A stretch of DNA of 64,000 nucleotides from Favolaschia claudopus (GCA_037176885.1 JAWWNJ010000018.1:1116001-1180000); one strand, 5' to 3'. Shown: positions 30,632-42,357, numbered from the stretch's first letter. The notes: generated from the letters alone by a model not told the origin. A program made the numbers and translations.

Positions 30632-33311
30632 TAGTGCTGCCGGGAGCTGGAGTTAGCTCCGAGCTGAGTTCAGCTCCAACTCGACCCGTTACCATAAACG
30701 GCACCTCGAGGTGATGCCAGCTCGCCTCGCCTCGGCCCCCAAAACAGGCACCGTGACACTTTTGACAGCGTCACTGAGTGACTGGCGCGTCTACCACAAT
30801 CCTCGTCCTCCCGCTCACCGGCTAGCGTGTTCCTGCCGCGAACCAATCCTCCTATGCTTCACCTCAACCTCGCTTGGCGTCGACGTCACCGTCTGACTGC
30901 TACGCAGGACGCGATACGCCCCACACAGAGCTGGAAATAAGACGCAAAGGTGGCGCGTCGGGAGAGTGTGTTGGCGCACTCAGGGTCCAAGGTACGCGCA
31001 ATAGATACCTCCAAAATGTTATATATATTGCCCCAATTATACTCCATCCCAACCCTCCCTCTTGTGAACTCCCAAGGCCCATGCCATGCCTCTCCCGCCT
31101 CAAGCTTTCATCTCCGGATCGCCGTATCCTCCACCACCACCTCCCGCCGCTTTCAGCCAGACTTACGGCTTTCAAAATACATACCCCGCCTCATTTAACA
31201 CCGTGATCCCTCCCCCTTCCTCTGCGGCAACCCATGCACCATTTGTCGACGCGACTAACACGATTAATGCCGGCCTCGCTCCGCCGCAGCGCAAGAAGAA
31301 ACGTAAAACCAATCCCAACGCTAACTCGGCAGCTACATCGCGTACCCGGCGCCGCATTGACTCTAATTCTACCTTAGAACCCGCGGTTTATGGGGTGGGT
31401 CCGTCTAACGCAAACGTAGCGGCAGCAGCCGCAGCCTCTGAATCTGTTTCCCATCCCTCGATCCCTCACCCCAACTTCGGCTCCCTAGTCAACAAAGCTT
31501 CGGCATCCGCAGACGATGCCACGGATGTCTGGTATTTCGTTCGAGGTGTTCACGGCGCTTCCGCGCCAACCGTCGCACCAGAACCTACGGAAATGAAGCA
31601 GGATCGACCGGATAAAAAGGTGTTTTCTCATTTATCGTGCCGCCTCTGTCCGTGAGTTTTCAGATGTATTTTATTTTGTGTGCCCTATCCGAACTAACCC
31701 CTTGTTCCGTTAGATTTCCAAAGTGGAAGGCGTGGAAGAATGGTCCCGGACAAAGCATTTCTCGACGACCCAATGCAAGTCGAGATTTCAGATGACCGAC
31801 TCGATCCGATCGCCAAGACTGTGCTCGTCGACATTCGGCGCTTTTTACAGGTCCCACATCTTGTCCAGGAGATAGTATCTGCGGAGAAAGCGCCTACCCT
31901 GTCCTATGTGCTCCCACTCTATGAGCAGCTCATTGCCGCACTCAAGCTTCTTGCTCGAGAGCTCCCGAAAATCAGTCTCGGTATTAACGCCGCTGTCGAT
32001 AAATTCACTGAATACCTCGGGATGTCTCGGCGCACTCGAATTTACGCGCTGGCCATGGGTAAACACTTCGCCCTTCGTCACCTCATTCGCTTCAACCACT
32101 CATATTGTTTCTCAGTTTTAAATCCGACATCAAAACTTCAATGGCTCAGGGATAACTGGTCCCCGTCAGATGCGGAGGAAGCCAGAACTTGGATACGTGC
32201 AGCAGTGCGTCCCAAATCTTCCCATTATTGCGCTACTGACAAATCACTCGAAGATGCTGGAGTATCGCCGAGAGTTCCGCACTAACCAGAACTCTGCAAG
32301 CACTGCCCAGATTCCTTTAACTGCCAGTCGCCGCGCTGTTCACACGCCGTCTTCGTCCCACGCCGCTCGTGCACAGAAATCTGGTTTTGCAAAACTGGGT
32401 GCTCTTGTAAAAGAGCTCTCTGCTTCCGACATTGAATCTCCACCAAGCAGTCAAGATTCACAGCCGCTTTCGGAGGAAGAGCAAGCCGAGGCGGAGCGCC
32501 GAGCGGCTGCCGAAGATGAGCAGATTGTCGACACGGAGCTGAATGAATATGAGAGGGAGGGCCTTCTGGGTGGATCGGATCCAGAATATGAGGACCTCGA
32601 CCTGCTTCGCTACTGGGAGGTGAGTTTCGAGTATTCTTTGTGATTGTGTTGGTTTCTAAATTGTTACAGGCTCGCCAGTATCGGTTCCGGCACCTATTTC
32701 GCGTGGCGGTCGATGTATTGCCTGTTCAGGCTTCAGCGGTACCATGCGAGCGTGTTTTCTCTTCCAGCAAGGACACAGATGCCTCCCTACGCAACAGTCT
32801 CTCCCCCGAGATGATGGAAATGCTCCAGATTCTCAAATTTATTTATCGACAGGATCACATCAAATTTTGCGACGAGTTAGTCGTAACCGAGGAAGATCTG
32901 TCTGTTGTTGATATTGACCCTGATGTAGCAGAAAGGTTGATTGCGGCAGGGCGTACTCAAGAGCTCAAGGATCTTATAGAATCTTCCTGGGCTTCGCCCG
33001 TTTGATTTCTGTGTTGTATTCACTTGTATAATCATTGTGCTTTGTATTTTTCCATAATTTACTCATAAACTGTATAGTCTTTTATTGTACATATGTTCAT
33101 TATACTTTTTGGAGAATTGTACCACATTTTTGAGGTGCATACGAGGTCAAAACAATGCAATGTAGCTCGAAACGAGGAGACGGGGGACCGTGGGACGGAA
33201 ACTTCCGTTTATGGATGTCAGCTCCAAGCTGCCTCGGCCCAACTCCGAGCTCGAGCGAGCTGATGGGCAATCACCTCGAGCTCAGCTCCAACTCAGCTCC
33301 CGGCAGCACTA
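30632..33311 (+). mobile_element. hAT transposon inserted in the LINE
   Basis: 17 bp perfect TIRs beginning TAGTGCTGCCGGGAGCT, with the TAGNG start typical of hAT elements. 2,680 bp. The LINE frame stops at one edge and its next segment starts at the other. GCTGCAG occurs on both sides, but the left flank has extra bases, so the expected 8-bp target duplication is not clean. Subterminal GAGCT words and CACCTCGAGGTG occur at both ends. Confidence 0.85.
31086..33005 (+). pseudogene. hAT transposase, internally deleted
   Basis: Plus strand. Exon 1 31086-31651 has a Pro/Ala-rich start, a nuclear-signal-like KKKRK, DDATDVWYFVRG and HLSCRLCP, the first half of a BED-type zinc finger. The intron 31652-31713 leads to KWKAWKNGPGQSIS, where the frame breaks: the finger's second half and the catalytic core are deleted. 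From about 31745 the C-terminal part continues: PHLVQEIVSAEKAPTLSYVL, introns at 32059-32115, 32205-32253 and 32620-32669 (all GT-AG), and the dimerisation domain YWEARQYRFRHLFRVAVDVL...ASAVPCERVFSSSKD to the stop at 33005. It cannot be active. Confidence 0.85.
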
Positions 33312-33520
33312 GCTGCAGTGAAAGAAGCCATGAATCAGGTCAAGCTCTCGATGGAGGCGTGGATTGACCATGAAATCTCGAATTCCTCCCGAACAAAAGA
33401 CATCTTAGTAGGCAGGCTTGAAATGGAAAAGGACACGGGAAAATTGGCCTTCAAAACCCTTCAAATTTACGACGCAGTGCCTATGCTGCTGGTTTATTCG
33501 CCCCCGTCGACTGCGTAGGG
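33312..33520 (+). pseudogene. LINE fragment, continuation
   Basis: The open frame LAAVKEAMNQVKLSMEAWID...TKDILVGRLE continues the LINE of 29806-30631. The following sequence to about 33830 may be its decayed 3' part, but it carries stops. Confidence 0.7.
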
Positions 33521-34343
33521 TCCCAACTTACCAGCCTAAAGTCCTTGGGCTCGCTTTGGCCAGTGGTGTGCATGCGTCGGCAAAGGGAAAGACGTTCAAT
33601 TGCGTCAGGTTACTGGTGGATACTGGGGATTTATACCTGGTGGGAGAGAACTCCCCACAGGTCCTACGGGTTTTAACCAGAGATCCTGCCATACAAGCGG
33701 CCGGCCAGTTCCCTGATTGCGTTGCGCGATTGACCCCCTGGAAAGACGTTGTGCTCGGTTGACATCTTGTAGAATTCTGTGAGGATAACCACCCGTACAG
33801 TACTACATGTATGTCTTCGGTAAACTCGCAGTTCAGACTGTGGACCGCGCGAGTATAATACATCCTCCCCCCCCGAACAGCCCTGAACCATCACAGTCGT
33901 GGCCAAATACAAGGTCAACCACCATGTCAAATTTTGAAATCTCGCAAAACTCAATTTCGGCAGCTGCAAGACGTCCGTCCATTCGGGCGGGATACTGTAC
34001 AATTACGTTCAAATCGTTAATCACGTGTCACACCCACCTCTGTCGAACCGAATTTTTGCCCTGTGTCACGCCTCACACGGGCCATTGTCGAATGGGCCGC
34101 TCGGTTCGTAAAAATCCTCCAAATTGGGATTTTGCTCAAAAAATCACTTTGCTAGTAGTATGGGCCCTCTGGTGTGTTTTCTTGACTTCTCATGTTCAAT
34201 TTCTTCTAAATTTTCCACTTGAAGTGATTTTCGACCGAATTCTCGGCCTGAAATGCGGTTTTTTTGCTCAAGGTATAAAATCTCTCCACCGCATTCCCAA
34301 TCCTCGCGGAAAAAATGCAGACTCACATACTAAATGTTTTCAG
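33521..34343. other. No secure gene
   Basis: Possibly degenerate LINE 3' sequence up to about 33830. Beyond that I see no supported ORF. Confidence 0.4.
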
Positions 34344-34474
34344 TAGTCCAACTAGGTGAATTGAACCCCGTGAAATTCACAAGTTCTGCGTGAAATTCAT
34401 GGGCTTTGGTGAACTTCAGGTGAAGATTGGGTGAATCAACTGCGTGAAATTCATGGGGTTTGCGGGCTACAGTG
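34344..34474 (+). repeat. Dispersed GTGAAATTCA repeat, copy 1
   Basis: About 130 bp matching 38280-38402 in the same orientation, beginning TAGTCCAACTAGGTGAATTG and ending GCGGGCTACAGTG. GCGTGAAATTCATGG is itself repeated inside. Confidence 0.8.
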
Positions 34475-34689
34475 GTGAATGGGTCCTCTGACCCTCCTCA
34501 AACATTCCTAGAGCCGCACGCCTGCGTACCTGCTGCGGATATCGGCCATTGCGCCTCAAGACCCTCTATGCCTCTCCCTCTCGCTACCGTTCTCATCAAG
34601 CTTCCCTCCAAGGCCGTTGCTGTCATGAGCGTCCTGGGGAAGAAGATTCCGCAAATGTGCCGGACGCATTCACCCTGATCTCTCTGACG

Positions 34690-34803
34690 CGGGTTCCATA
34701 TTACGAGTCAAGCCGCCGAGCAGGGGGCATTGCTTTGATAATTCGTGAAGACTTGAATTTCACCAAATCCCATTTGAGCTCACCGGATATCCTCGCTGCG
34801 AAA
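34690..34803 (+). pseudogene. LINE endonuclease fragment
   Basis: The frame reads SRRAGGIALIIREDL followed by SSPDIL, matching the exonuclease-endonuclease-phosphatase domain of fungal LINEs. Only about 38 residues remain. Confidence 0.55.
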
Positions 34804-35165
34804 AATAAAGTTTCACTTAGGCTGGACTTGTAGCGGAAACTGGTGGATTCAGGGCGAGAATTCCAGCGTCGCTGAAATTGTGTTTGATGCGCATTCAAGG
34901 TCACTGAAACTGATACTGATATCGTCAGTTTTCGGATGCACTGAAACCGATAGATTCCGCTGCAAGTTCAGCGTGGAGGAAATTTCATTCTTCCCGGTGT
35001 GTGCATGCATGCATGAAAAGCTAAAATCATGGGCAATCCTATACTTTAAATCCTACTATCCTAACTCGCGATGTGTCCTCGAAATTGATGCCGGCCCATA
35101 TTGTTCCGAATTCTTCAATTCTTTTGCTCGGCATTGAAGGGTATGTATAGTCACATGTGATACAT

Positions 35166-35438
35166 AGGCCCCCGGTCACTACCATATAGGTCCGTAGGGT
35201 AAAATTTCCGGATTTTCGACTGATTTACTCTATTTTTTGGCATTGATGGCGCCCTAGAGGAGTCAAAGAAGGTGATTTTTTTCTGGAAAGTGCGGGAAAT
35301 GCTTAGTTTAGAGCAGCTGCGTCGGCTCAGCTATCCAAAATCTCGCTTCCATGGCTGGTTCGCGAAATAGACCTCTGAAATTGGCCATTGTTTTACTCTA
35401 TGAAACCTACGGACCTATATGGTAGTGACCGGGGGCCT
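35166..35438. mobile_element. hAT-type miniature element with perfect TSD
   Basis: 33 bp perfect TIRs beginning AGGCCCCCGGTCACTACCAT, flanked by the 8-bp duplication TGATACAT at 35158-35165 and 35439-35446. 273 bp, non-coding. Confidence 0.9.
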
Positions 35439-35800
35439 TGATACATACTCTTGAATATTGAGGGGATTTATGAGTGAGTGCGGCGGGGAGGAGGAACCTT
35501 CCGAGGTGGGGACGGGAAGTGAACAGAAAACGCTATTGACCCAAGACTGTAGCGCATGCCGTAAGTCCGGTGATCTCCGCTGTCACGTCTTAGAGTAATC
35601 TTGGCGATTGTTCAGAGGCGAAAATATGGCTCGCGCGGCACCCCCCCTTTGAGGTGAAGGTCAATAAAGTATATTACTTTGTGTGCAGCAAAAAACCGAT
35701 GCTTTTTGTGGCAAAACAATTTGCTTTGAGCAGGACTTTCAAATTTAGAAGTTTCTTAGATGGATCCTCACCATATTCAAGTTCCCGGTCAATCTTCGGT

Positions 35801-35850
35801 ATGACGCAACTGGATTTGAACGACCGTTCGCTGAAATTCACTTGCGTCAC
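35801..35850. repeat. 50-nt ATGACGCAA hairpin
   Basis: Left arm ATGACGCAACTGGATTTGAA pairs with the right arm ending AAATTCACTTGCGTCAC. Homologous to 55680-55729. Confidence 0.7.
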
Positions 35851-35933
35851 TTCCCAAAGCCGACCGTGTGCCTCAGAATCTCGTAGCAATAAATACTAGC
35901 TACTTTGAATAAATGTTGATATTGAATAAATGA

Positions 35934-36221
35934 TTATAGAACTTTATATCCCATCGTGTTTCGGGTATACCTTGCAGACTGTTTGCTACCTTGAGGCCAT
36001 GTGGTCGCGCGGGTCTCCCGCGCAGTGTCGGTGACATGGCGGACATCTTTTACCATCTGAGCGACGTCCACCCCAATATTGTGAGATTTCATTGACCGCA
36101 ACCAAACCCGATTATCATGGCATGCATGATCAGCTTGTTCCCTTAAGATCGCGATCCCATTCTCAAGGTCCTTGATGCGCTGGTAAATATATTCCGTGAC
36201 GGACTCCTGTGTATACATTTG
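35934..36221 (-). CDS. Unidentified gene, 5'-truncated by an LTR
   Basis: A minus-strand frame open from the LTR edge at 36221 to the stop at 35934. It starts near MYTQESVTEYIYQRIKDLEN and ends RYTRNTMGYKVL. The amphipathic helix with Leu/Ile spacing and the Arg/Trp-rich end resemble a repetitive mushroom protein family I have no name for. The N-terminal part is gone, replaced by the gypsy 3' LTR. Confidence 0.45.
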   Translation of the reverse strand, partial: QMYTQESVTEYIYQRIKDLENGIAILREQADHACHDNRVWLRSMKSHNIGVDVAQMVKDVRHVTDTARETRATTWPQGSKQSARYTRNTMGYKVL

Positions 36222-36684
36222 TGTCACAATCAAGCCTCGCGCCCCAGGTCTAAGACAAGGGGTTGGGTGGTGCAATATTAGCTCGAGAAAATAACTGAAT
36301 AAAAGGACTAGGGGTACAAGAGCGAATAAACTACTCTACTTATACTGTCTACTGAACCGTGTGAACTATTAACTACATGCGTACTCTAAGTGTCAAGCGT
36401 GTGGGAAACATGTGTTCTGTGGAACGTTCTTCAACCTGTCGTCATCCATGAGGCTTCCCTCCCTTTATGGCATGGCAAACATGTGGCTCCCATGTTGTTG
36501 CAAAAGGACTGTGGTGAACGATGGGAAGGGTGCATTGTCCTCATGGTTCATACCTGTGACGCAGCAGTGAATGATAGATAGCGCGTGTGATCATGTGTGT
36601 GGACGACGGTCATGAAAAAGAAGGGCGAGGGCGGTGGATAAGATTAAGGCGTTGTCGCGATAAGATTGTCATTCAATCGTGACA
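36222..36684 (-). repeat. Ty3/gypsy 3' LTR
   Basis: 463 bp. On the minus strand it starts TGTCACGATTG and ends GATTGTGACA, so the ends form the inverted repeat TGTCAC/GTGACA. It is preceded by the purine tract GAAGGGGGGTAA. Confidence 0.75.
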
Positions 36685-36963
36685 TTACCCCCCTTCTAGG
36701 GTCGACGTCCTCGTTGACCGTAGTGAAGTCGTTTGATTCGGGATTATATAATTTCTTTGTTGAATATTGTTGTGACTCCTCCTTCGCATGATATCTCTTG
36801 ATCAGGTAATCCCAGGATCCAGCCGGTAGAACGGGTAATTCGCGTATTTTGATGCCGTGTTCCTTCTGATATTTCTCCAGAACTTTCTTGGCACCCGGTA
36901 AGAGGTGGCGAACCGGTTCCCACGTGCGTTCCCCCAATGGATAATCTTTCCATTTGATCAGAC
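36644..36963 (-). pseudogene. Ty3/gypsy polyprotein C-terminus (chromodomain)
   Basis: Minus strand from about 36963: LIKWKDYPLGERTWEPVRHL is the conserved second half of a chromodomain at the end of a gypsy integrase. It is followed by a basic helix and a tail rich in Tyr/Lys. The stop falls a few codons into the LTR. Everything upstream (gag, protease, RT, integrase core) is missing; the sequence is replaced at 36968 by a GC-rich repeat. Chromodomains steer integration towards modified histones. Confidence 0.8.
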
Positions 36964-36967
36964 AAGC

Positions 36968-37145
36968 TTAAGCACCCTGCCTTCGGCAGGGCCGGCTCGC
37001 TGCGCTCGCGTCCCTCCCTACGGCTGGTGCACAGCTTGTCGGGGCTCCGCCCCAAACCCCGCGCGGATTTTTTGCTGGATTCCGTGCCCGCGGCGCCGCA
37101 CTGCCGCTCGCTGCACTCGCCGGCGCGCGGCGCCGGGGACCGCGT
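36968..37145 (+). repeat. GC-rich dispersed repeat, copy 1
   Basis: Shares with 56305-56442 in order: CTGCCTTCGGCA, CTCGCTGCGCTCGCG, CGGGGCT-CCGCCCC, AAACCCCGC and CTGCCGCTCGCTGCAC. Several short perfect hairpins. No coding or pol III boxes seen. Confidence 0.75.
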
Positions 37146-37479
37146 GTGAGTTTGAACATCTTGACAACCGGTTGTGTTGTAGGATGTTGACAAAACCCCG
37201 TGATTTTCTGTCAAAAGTCACGCGACTGATGGCCTGGCCCTCTTTTCAAGTATAGGATACTGATAGCCGCGTCCCTTTTTGCGGTGTTTCAGAATCCCTT
37301 CCTGGTGACCCAAAACCGGTTCGGACCAAGTTCCGACAAAAAGTCGGGGTTTGGGCCGATCCGGGATCTGGCCTCCAAAGGAAAAAAAAAAAAACCCAGC
37401 CGCGGTTTCGAGGTTCCTCAGTGCTTGTAGAAAGTATTTTCAAAGTGAATTCCTTTGGGAGGAGGAAATTGACAGGATG

Positions 37480-37980
37480 TGTGACAACTGATGTGACAAG
37501 AGTTGGGATGAACCTCTCCACGGCGGCTGGCACAAAACATCCGTCAACAACATAGCCACAAGACCCCGGCCTTTTTCGGCGATATCCGCCCAAACTGATT
37601 TGTCCTGGCGTCGAAAAGTCAACTGGATGGTCTGATTTACAGTCTAGAGTCACATTAATTGAATATATTTTACTTACACGGACAACATCCTTATCACTTT
37701 CGAGGAGATCCCCAGAGATGCCTGATATCGAGGTAATTTGACGGGTCTAGCGTGTATTTCGAGTGGGGAGTATTGCGACTGTGTGTTGGTAGCAACTTTC
37801 GACGACACCGGGGCCATTGACGCGTGAATGAGACAGACAGAATTCCTTTTTGGCGCGTTGTCCGAATGCGAGTGGTGCCGGATGCTTGCGGTGTCCTGGT
37901 GTGGCTATGTTGTTGACAGATGTTTTGTGCCAGCCGCCGTGGAGAGGCTCACCCAAAACTTCAGTCACACTTAGTCACAC
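37480..37980. mobile_element. ~500 bp TIR element
   Basis: 37513-37560 and 37900-37947 are near-perfect inverted repeats (core CACGGCGGCTGGCACAAAAC), with weaker complementarity extending outward to GTGTGAC-rich ends. Non-coding. Confidence 0.65.
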
Positions 37981-38165
37981 CAGCCAGTCACCCATTATTC
38001 CATTTTCTTTTTTCTCGGAATATTTTAGCCTTGTAATACTCCCTCTGTGACTGTGAGCCTCGAAACCGCGGCTGGGTAGGAGACTGAAACAGAGGTCCTT
38101 CCACGACATGCTTACAAAGCATCCGGACGGAGATTTGTAAGCATCTGCATTCTGGAGCCATGAAT

Positions 38166-38183
38166 GGGGAAGCAAGCTTCCCC
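38166..38183. repeat. Hairpin variant
   Basis: GGGGAAGCAAGCTTCCCC, a variant of the hairpins at 4390 and 15877. Confidence 0.7.
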
Positions 38184-38279
38184 ATGAATTCTCAGGTAAA
38201 TGAAAGAGAATTGAAACTATCATTCCGTGAATTCAATGGAAAACTACGTGAATGAACCCCATGAAACGTTCCATTCACT

Positions 38280-38402
38280 TAGTCCAACTAGGTGAATTGA
38301 ACCCCGTGAAATTCACAAGTTCTGCGTGAAATTCATGGGCTTTTCTGGTGAAGATTGGATGAATCAACTGCGTGAAATTTATGGGGTTTGCGGGCTACAG
38401 TG
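38280..38402 (+). repeat. Dispersed GTGAAATTCA repeat, copy 2
   Basis: Direct copy of 34344-34474, about 90% identical by eye, with one internal deletion. Confidence 0.8.
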
Positions 38403-38591
38403 ATTCGGTGCCCCGGGGCCGCCCCACCCCGAGCCCACACACAGCCAGCGTGTCCCGGAACACGCTGGCGCTGCCAATTCCTTTATTGGGCCGTGTCCCA
38501 TAAAAACTAAGCAAAGCTGCGTTTGAGCGCTCGCTCTCTTTTCACTCCCACTTTGATCTGCGAGTGGTCCATTACTCTGTTCTCCACTTCA

Positions 38592-40452
38592 ATGGACGTC
38601 GATCCAAGTACAGAGCCGCTACCGCCAAACAACACCGCGGAGTCTGCTCTGCCGAAACCTCCGCGTGGGGGAGAGAAAGAGAAAGAACGGGATGAAATGG
38701 AGAAAAAGATGCACGCTGGTAAGTGGCGTATCCATGAGACGTTCGGGGTAGTTGTTTGTTCTTCCGCCCTCACGGAATCGGGCGGAGAACACAACAAGGA
38801 AGCCTGTCGCGAATGCCTGGGATATATCAGGCATATCGGCGGAAGCGTGGCGGTTGGTGATAAAGGTCTCAAGGCTGCGATGAAGCTGAGAGATCTTGCT
38901 ACGTACCAGTGCATGAGACTAGGAGATTCCGCTCGTCTGGAGGGACAGATGAGTGCGACAAAGATTATGCTCACTGCGTCCGAGGAGAAACTTGAACGAA
39001 CGCAGTCGAGCCTTCTGACTGTAACGGCAAAGTTAGCCGCTGCAGAAGAAGAGAATAATCACCTCGCGGGTGAGCGTGATGATGCCCGCGATGAATGCGA
39101 CGCCGCCAACGAGGAAATAGCGAGACTCAAGATTGAAATACATGGTCTTGAGTCTCAGATAGATAAAATGGATGACAGTAGAGCCCGAAAACGGCCTACT
39201 CCACCCGTGTGCACGCTGAAAGGCAAGCCTAAAATTCAGGTTGCATCGGCTGCACGTACGACACAACAAACGGGCCCTGACATTCCGCAGGCCGTTACTG
39301 TTGGAGATGATGATGTGAAGATGGCGGATGTGGCCATCGAACAGCGCGCTCCATTTGATTGGAAAAAAGCTCCAGAAGAACATCTGGTGCCTATTTTCCA
39401 ATACTATGAAAAAATCCCAGTGGTACTACCGATTGCTCAAGGCACCGGGAATACCAGCCGAGTGGGCATTCCACAGGATATTCCATCGTGGGATGTTGTT
39501 CATGCATATTCACATGCATATGAATCTTTTCCACCCGCACTCATGGCCTTTCACTACTCTTCATCGGCACGTTCTCATAAATTACGAGATGCCGTTGTGG
39601 TTTTGGACCGAATTAAAACGGTCGTGCGGACAGAAAGATGTTATGGAAAAGAATCTTAGCTGGTGGTCTTCGGTGAATCGCCCAAAACTCGGGGATCCTC
39701 TTATCACCAATATAGCTTATTGCCAATTTAGTGGTCGAAGACCACAAGGATTTCGGTTTTCGGACATTTATGGCACAATTGACAGCCGCCAGTTCCGAGG
39801 CGCGCTATTGTTCCAGGCCATCAATCTCGCTCCACTGTCGAAACGGAAAGACCCGTGGACTCAGGAGGAGCGAGACGCGCGCATCGCTATGACTAAGGCG
39901 TTGTTTTATATTCTCGCGATACCAGGAGGATATGCGCAAGAGTTGAGAACCTATCAATGTCAAGTTGCTCCAGTCCAAAACTTGGAGCACTGGCCGATAG
40001 GTGAAACAAATCCGGAAGATCTTGCTGACGGCAAGGTTGTTTCGAAATTGTCAGCGATGGGACTGTCAATATCGACGGTCGATGATATGTATCCGTTCTT
40101 ACGTGGATATATTGATATGCTCATTGACTTATCCCGAGAGGGTTGGGATATCGAGTTTCTCAAAGCAGTTCGGACAGCAGCCAACGATGCATTAACGCGC
40201 GTCGGAGAGCCTGCCGGAATTACTGCTACGTATGCTGATATGCTAGTTCATCCACCCGGACTCCCATGGAATGACAGCGCATTGAATGCTCAAAATCGGG
40301 GTACGCTCCTCAACGCGGTTCGCTTGGCCGCCGGGGAAGTAGGAATGGTTAATCACAGTTCAATTTCGTCGCCGGATTCACAGCCCACGGCGTCGACTAG
40401 TCGGGACAGAGGACGTGGAAAGCCACGGGGAGGGGCTAGGGTCGTGTTTTGA
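38592..40452 (+). CDS. Large coiled-coil protein, one frameshift
   Basis: Start at the ATG 38592 (MDVDPSTEPLPP). Residues about 30-60 are highly charged. A Cys pair-containing segment (KEACRECLGYI) follows, then a long coiled coil (SATKIMLTASEEKLERTQSS through RLKIEIHGLESQIDKM, residues ~120-200), a basic linker and an acidic patch. A one-base shift near 39590-39605 moves to the second frame, with LWFWTELKRSCGQ, GFRFSDIYGTIDSRQFRGALLFQAIN, WTQEERDARIAMTKALFYIL and a Ser/Arg/Gly-rich tail to the stop at 40452. This architecture recurs as multicopy hypothetical proteins in mushroom genomes; a gag-like or transposon-associated role is possible, but I see no enzymatic motif. Confidence 0.6.
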
Positions 40453-40469
40453 ATTCCCAGCCGAATTAT

Positions 40470-40937
40470 AAACGGTTTATTAATTTTTGTTTGTAAACAG
40501 GGTGTTTATAAACCGGTTTACAAACACACCTGCAAAATTGGCCAAAAATGGATTTTCCCGTGCATTTCCTCATTTTTTCGCCCCGGGGAGCCTCAGGAAG
40601 GCTATTGGCGCCACAAGAGACCACGAACAACAGAATCTGCCTGGATTTGCTGAATCCTGTCCGTTTTAGGCCAATCTATGCCATCAGATCTGTATGATTG
40701 ATGTGTCGGAGCGCCCCGAAGTTGTGATTTCACATCAGAATGTGCACAAATTAGAAACGAATGTTATATCGTGGTCTGGTTGGTACCCACCTTGGAAAAC
40801 TTGAGGAGAGTGGGCATTCCAAGGGGTACTCAACACAGCCACAATGAATTAAAAACCAGCGGTTCTGGCTAGACCATTTAAAAACCGGTTTATAAACCGG
40901 TGTTTATAAACATGTTTGCAAACCCGATCAATAAACA
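40470..40937. mobile_element. ~468 bp TIR element
   Basis: Ends around TTTATTAATTTTTGTTTGTA (left) and ...TTTGCAAACCCGATCAATAAAC (right) are imperfect inverted repeats. Both arms contain runs of TTTATAAACCGGTTT. It starts about 20 bp after the coiled-coil gene's stop. Confidence 0.65.
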
Positions 40938-41089
40938 AGACTCTAGGAGGGGCAGTAGGACGTGGACGGGGGAATTATCCGAGTCGAGGAAGAGGCATGT
41001 ATGGAGGATCGTACATAGATAAGCACAGATGGTTTTGATGTAGTTGTGAACAGAATGCCCAAGATCAGCAGCCATTGGAGCCATCGGCT

Positions 41090-41145
41090 GCGCACACGCC
41101 AAAAGCCACCAGATGGCTCGTATGGCTTTTGCGCAACCTCTCTAA
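41090..41145. repeat. Possible single end of a TAGAG-family element
   Basis: The complement of 41124-41145 reads TAGAGAGGTTGCGCAAAAGCC, similar to the TAGAG(N)nTTTGCGGT ends. I did not find a partner end. Confidence 0.35.
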
Positions 41146-41723
41146 TACAGCCAATTTGTTCGCTCCATACCATTCTGCTCCCGCGACGAACCCGTTACCA
41201 GTCACGGCGTCATCTGATGCCCTCACTGCCGCCGCCGATGCGCTAAATATGCCCATCGACAACATGTCCCTCGACAGTGCCGTTCACCATTACACGACCG
41301 CTCTATATTCATATCCTTGACGGTCGCCCGAGCTTGCTCTTGGCTCTGCATCATTTTTTCTTGCGAACTCGACGATGAAGTCATTCCGTCGATGTACCAT
41401 CATCGCTCGCTAGTGCTACTGCCGTATTCATACGTGCTGTGAACATCTTGGATGAATTTGGTTGATGAAGACTACTTACCTTGCAGTCTTATGGGGGAGA
41501 GTGTTAGGTACGCGTTGGAGACGCGTCGGGTTTGCTTCAACTGCGCTTCCGATCCGAGGTGCCAAGGACGATTACATACAGGCAATCGTACCTATAAAAA
41601 TATTTGTAGTACTTTACTTCTACTTTTACTTCGCACTACGACACACTCTAGAATCTAACTTACTTTGTTCTGGTTCAGTGTGCTTGTGCGACTGGAAGTC
41701 ACCCAACTTTACACCCTTGTCTG

Positions 41724-42357
41724 TAGTGCTGTCCATAATTATAATACATATTATTATATTATTAATATATCATGGATAATACAGATATAATACGGGCTCA
41801 TGGCTTGCACAATAATACTGATACGGAAAAATATAGTACGATACGATATGAGTATAGTATGATATGCTCTGACCGTATTATGCGTATTATTCTTGTATTA
41901 TTTAGACAAGGGCACAGGTGAAGCCAGCCATGATGCCCCTGAGCCGAGCCGAGCCTCATGCCTCTGATGAGTCTCACTCAAAAGATCAATCAAATTTTGT
42001 TCCAAACACTATTGATGGATGGCTGTGATGGCCAATCATCTGACCTTGTGTTAAGCTAGGCCCAAATACGCAGTCAGAAATGTACAAATTGTGTTCTTGT
42101 TCCTTGGTTGAGCATCTCCTTATGTTAGAGGGTCTTTGGCTATCAGCATGGGGCTCCCGGAGCAAAAAAATGCCCCGGGACAAAAAAGAAAGTGTATTAT
42201 ATGTGTATTAAAATTTAACAATAATATATCATGATAAAACTTAATATAATACGATAATAGTAGATACAGATACGATACGAGCCTCGGAACCATAATATAA
42301 TATTGGTATAATACGATACGCAAAATTTCGTATTAATATCATATGTGGACAGCACTA
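41724..42357. mobile_element. hAT-type non-autonomous element with perfect TSD
   Basis: TIR TAGTGCTGTCCA at both ends, flanked by the 8-bp duplication CTTGTCTG at 41716-41723 and 42358-42365. The TIR shares TAGTGCTG with the hAT element at 30632-33311. The outer thirds are AT-rich with GATACGATA/TATAATAC words in both orientations. No coding. Confidence 0.9.

Noticed and set aside
37246..37653. Minus-strand ORF crossing the inverted repeat
   Set aside because: Runs through a poly-A stretch (Phe/Lys run) and a TIR; unlikely to be coding.
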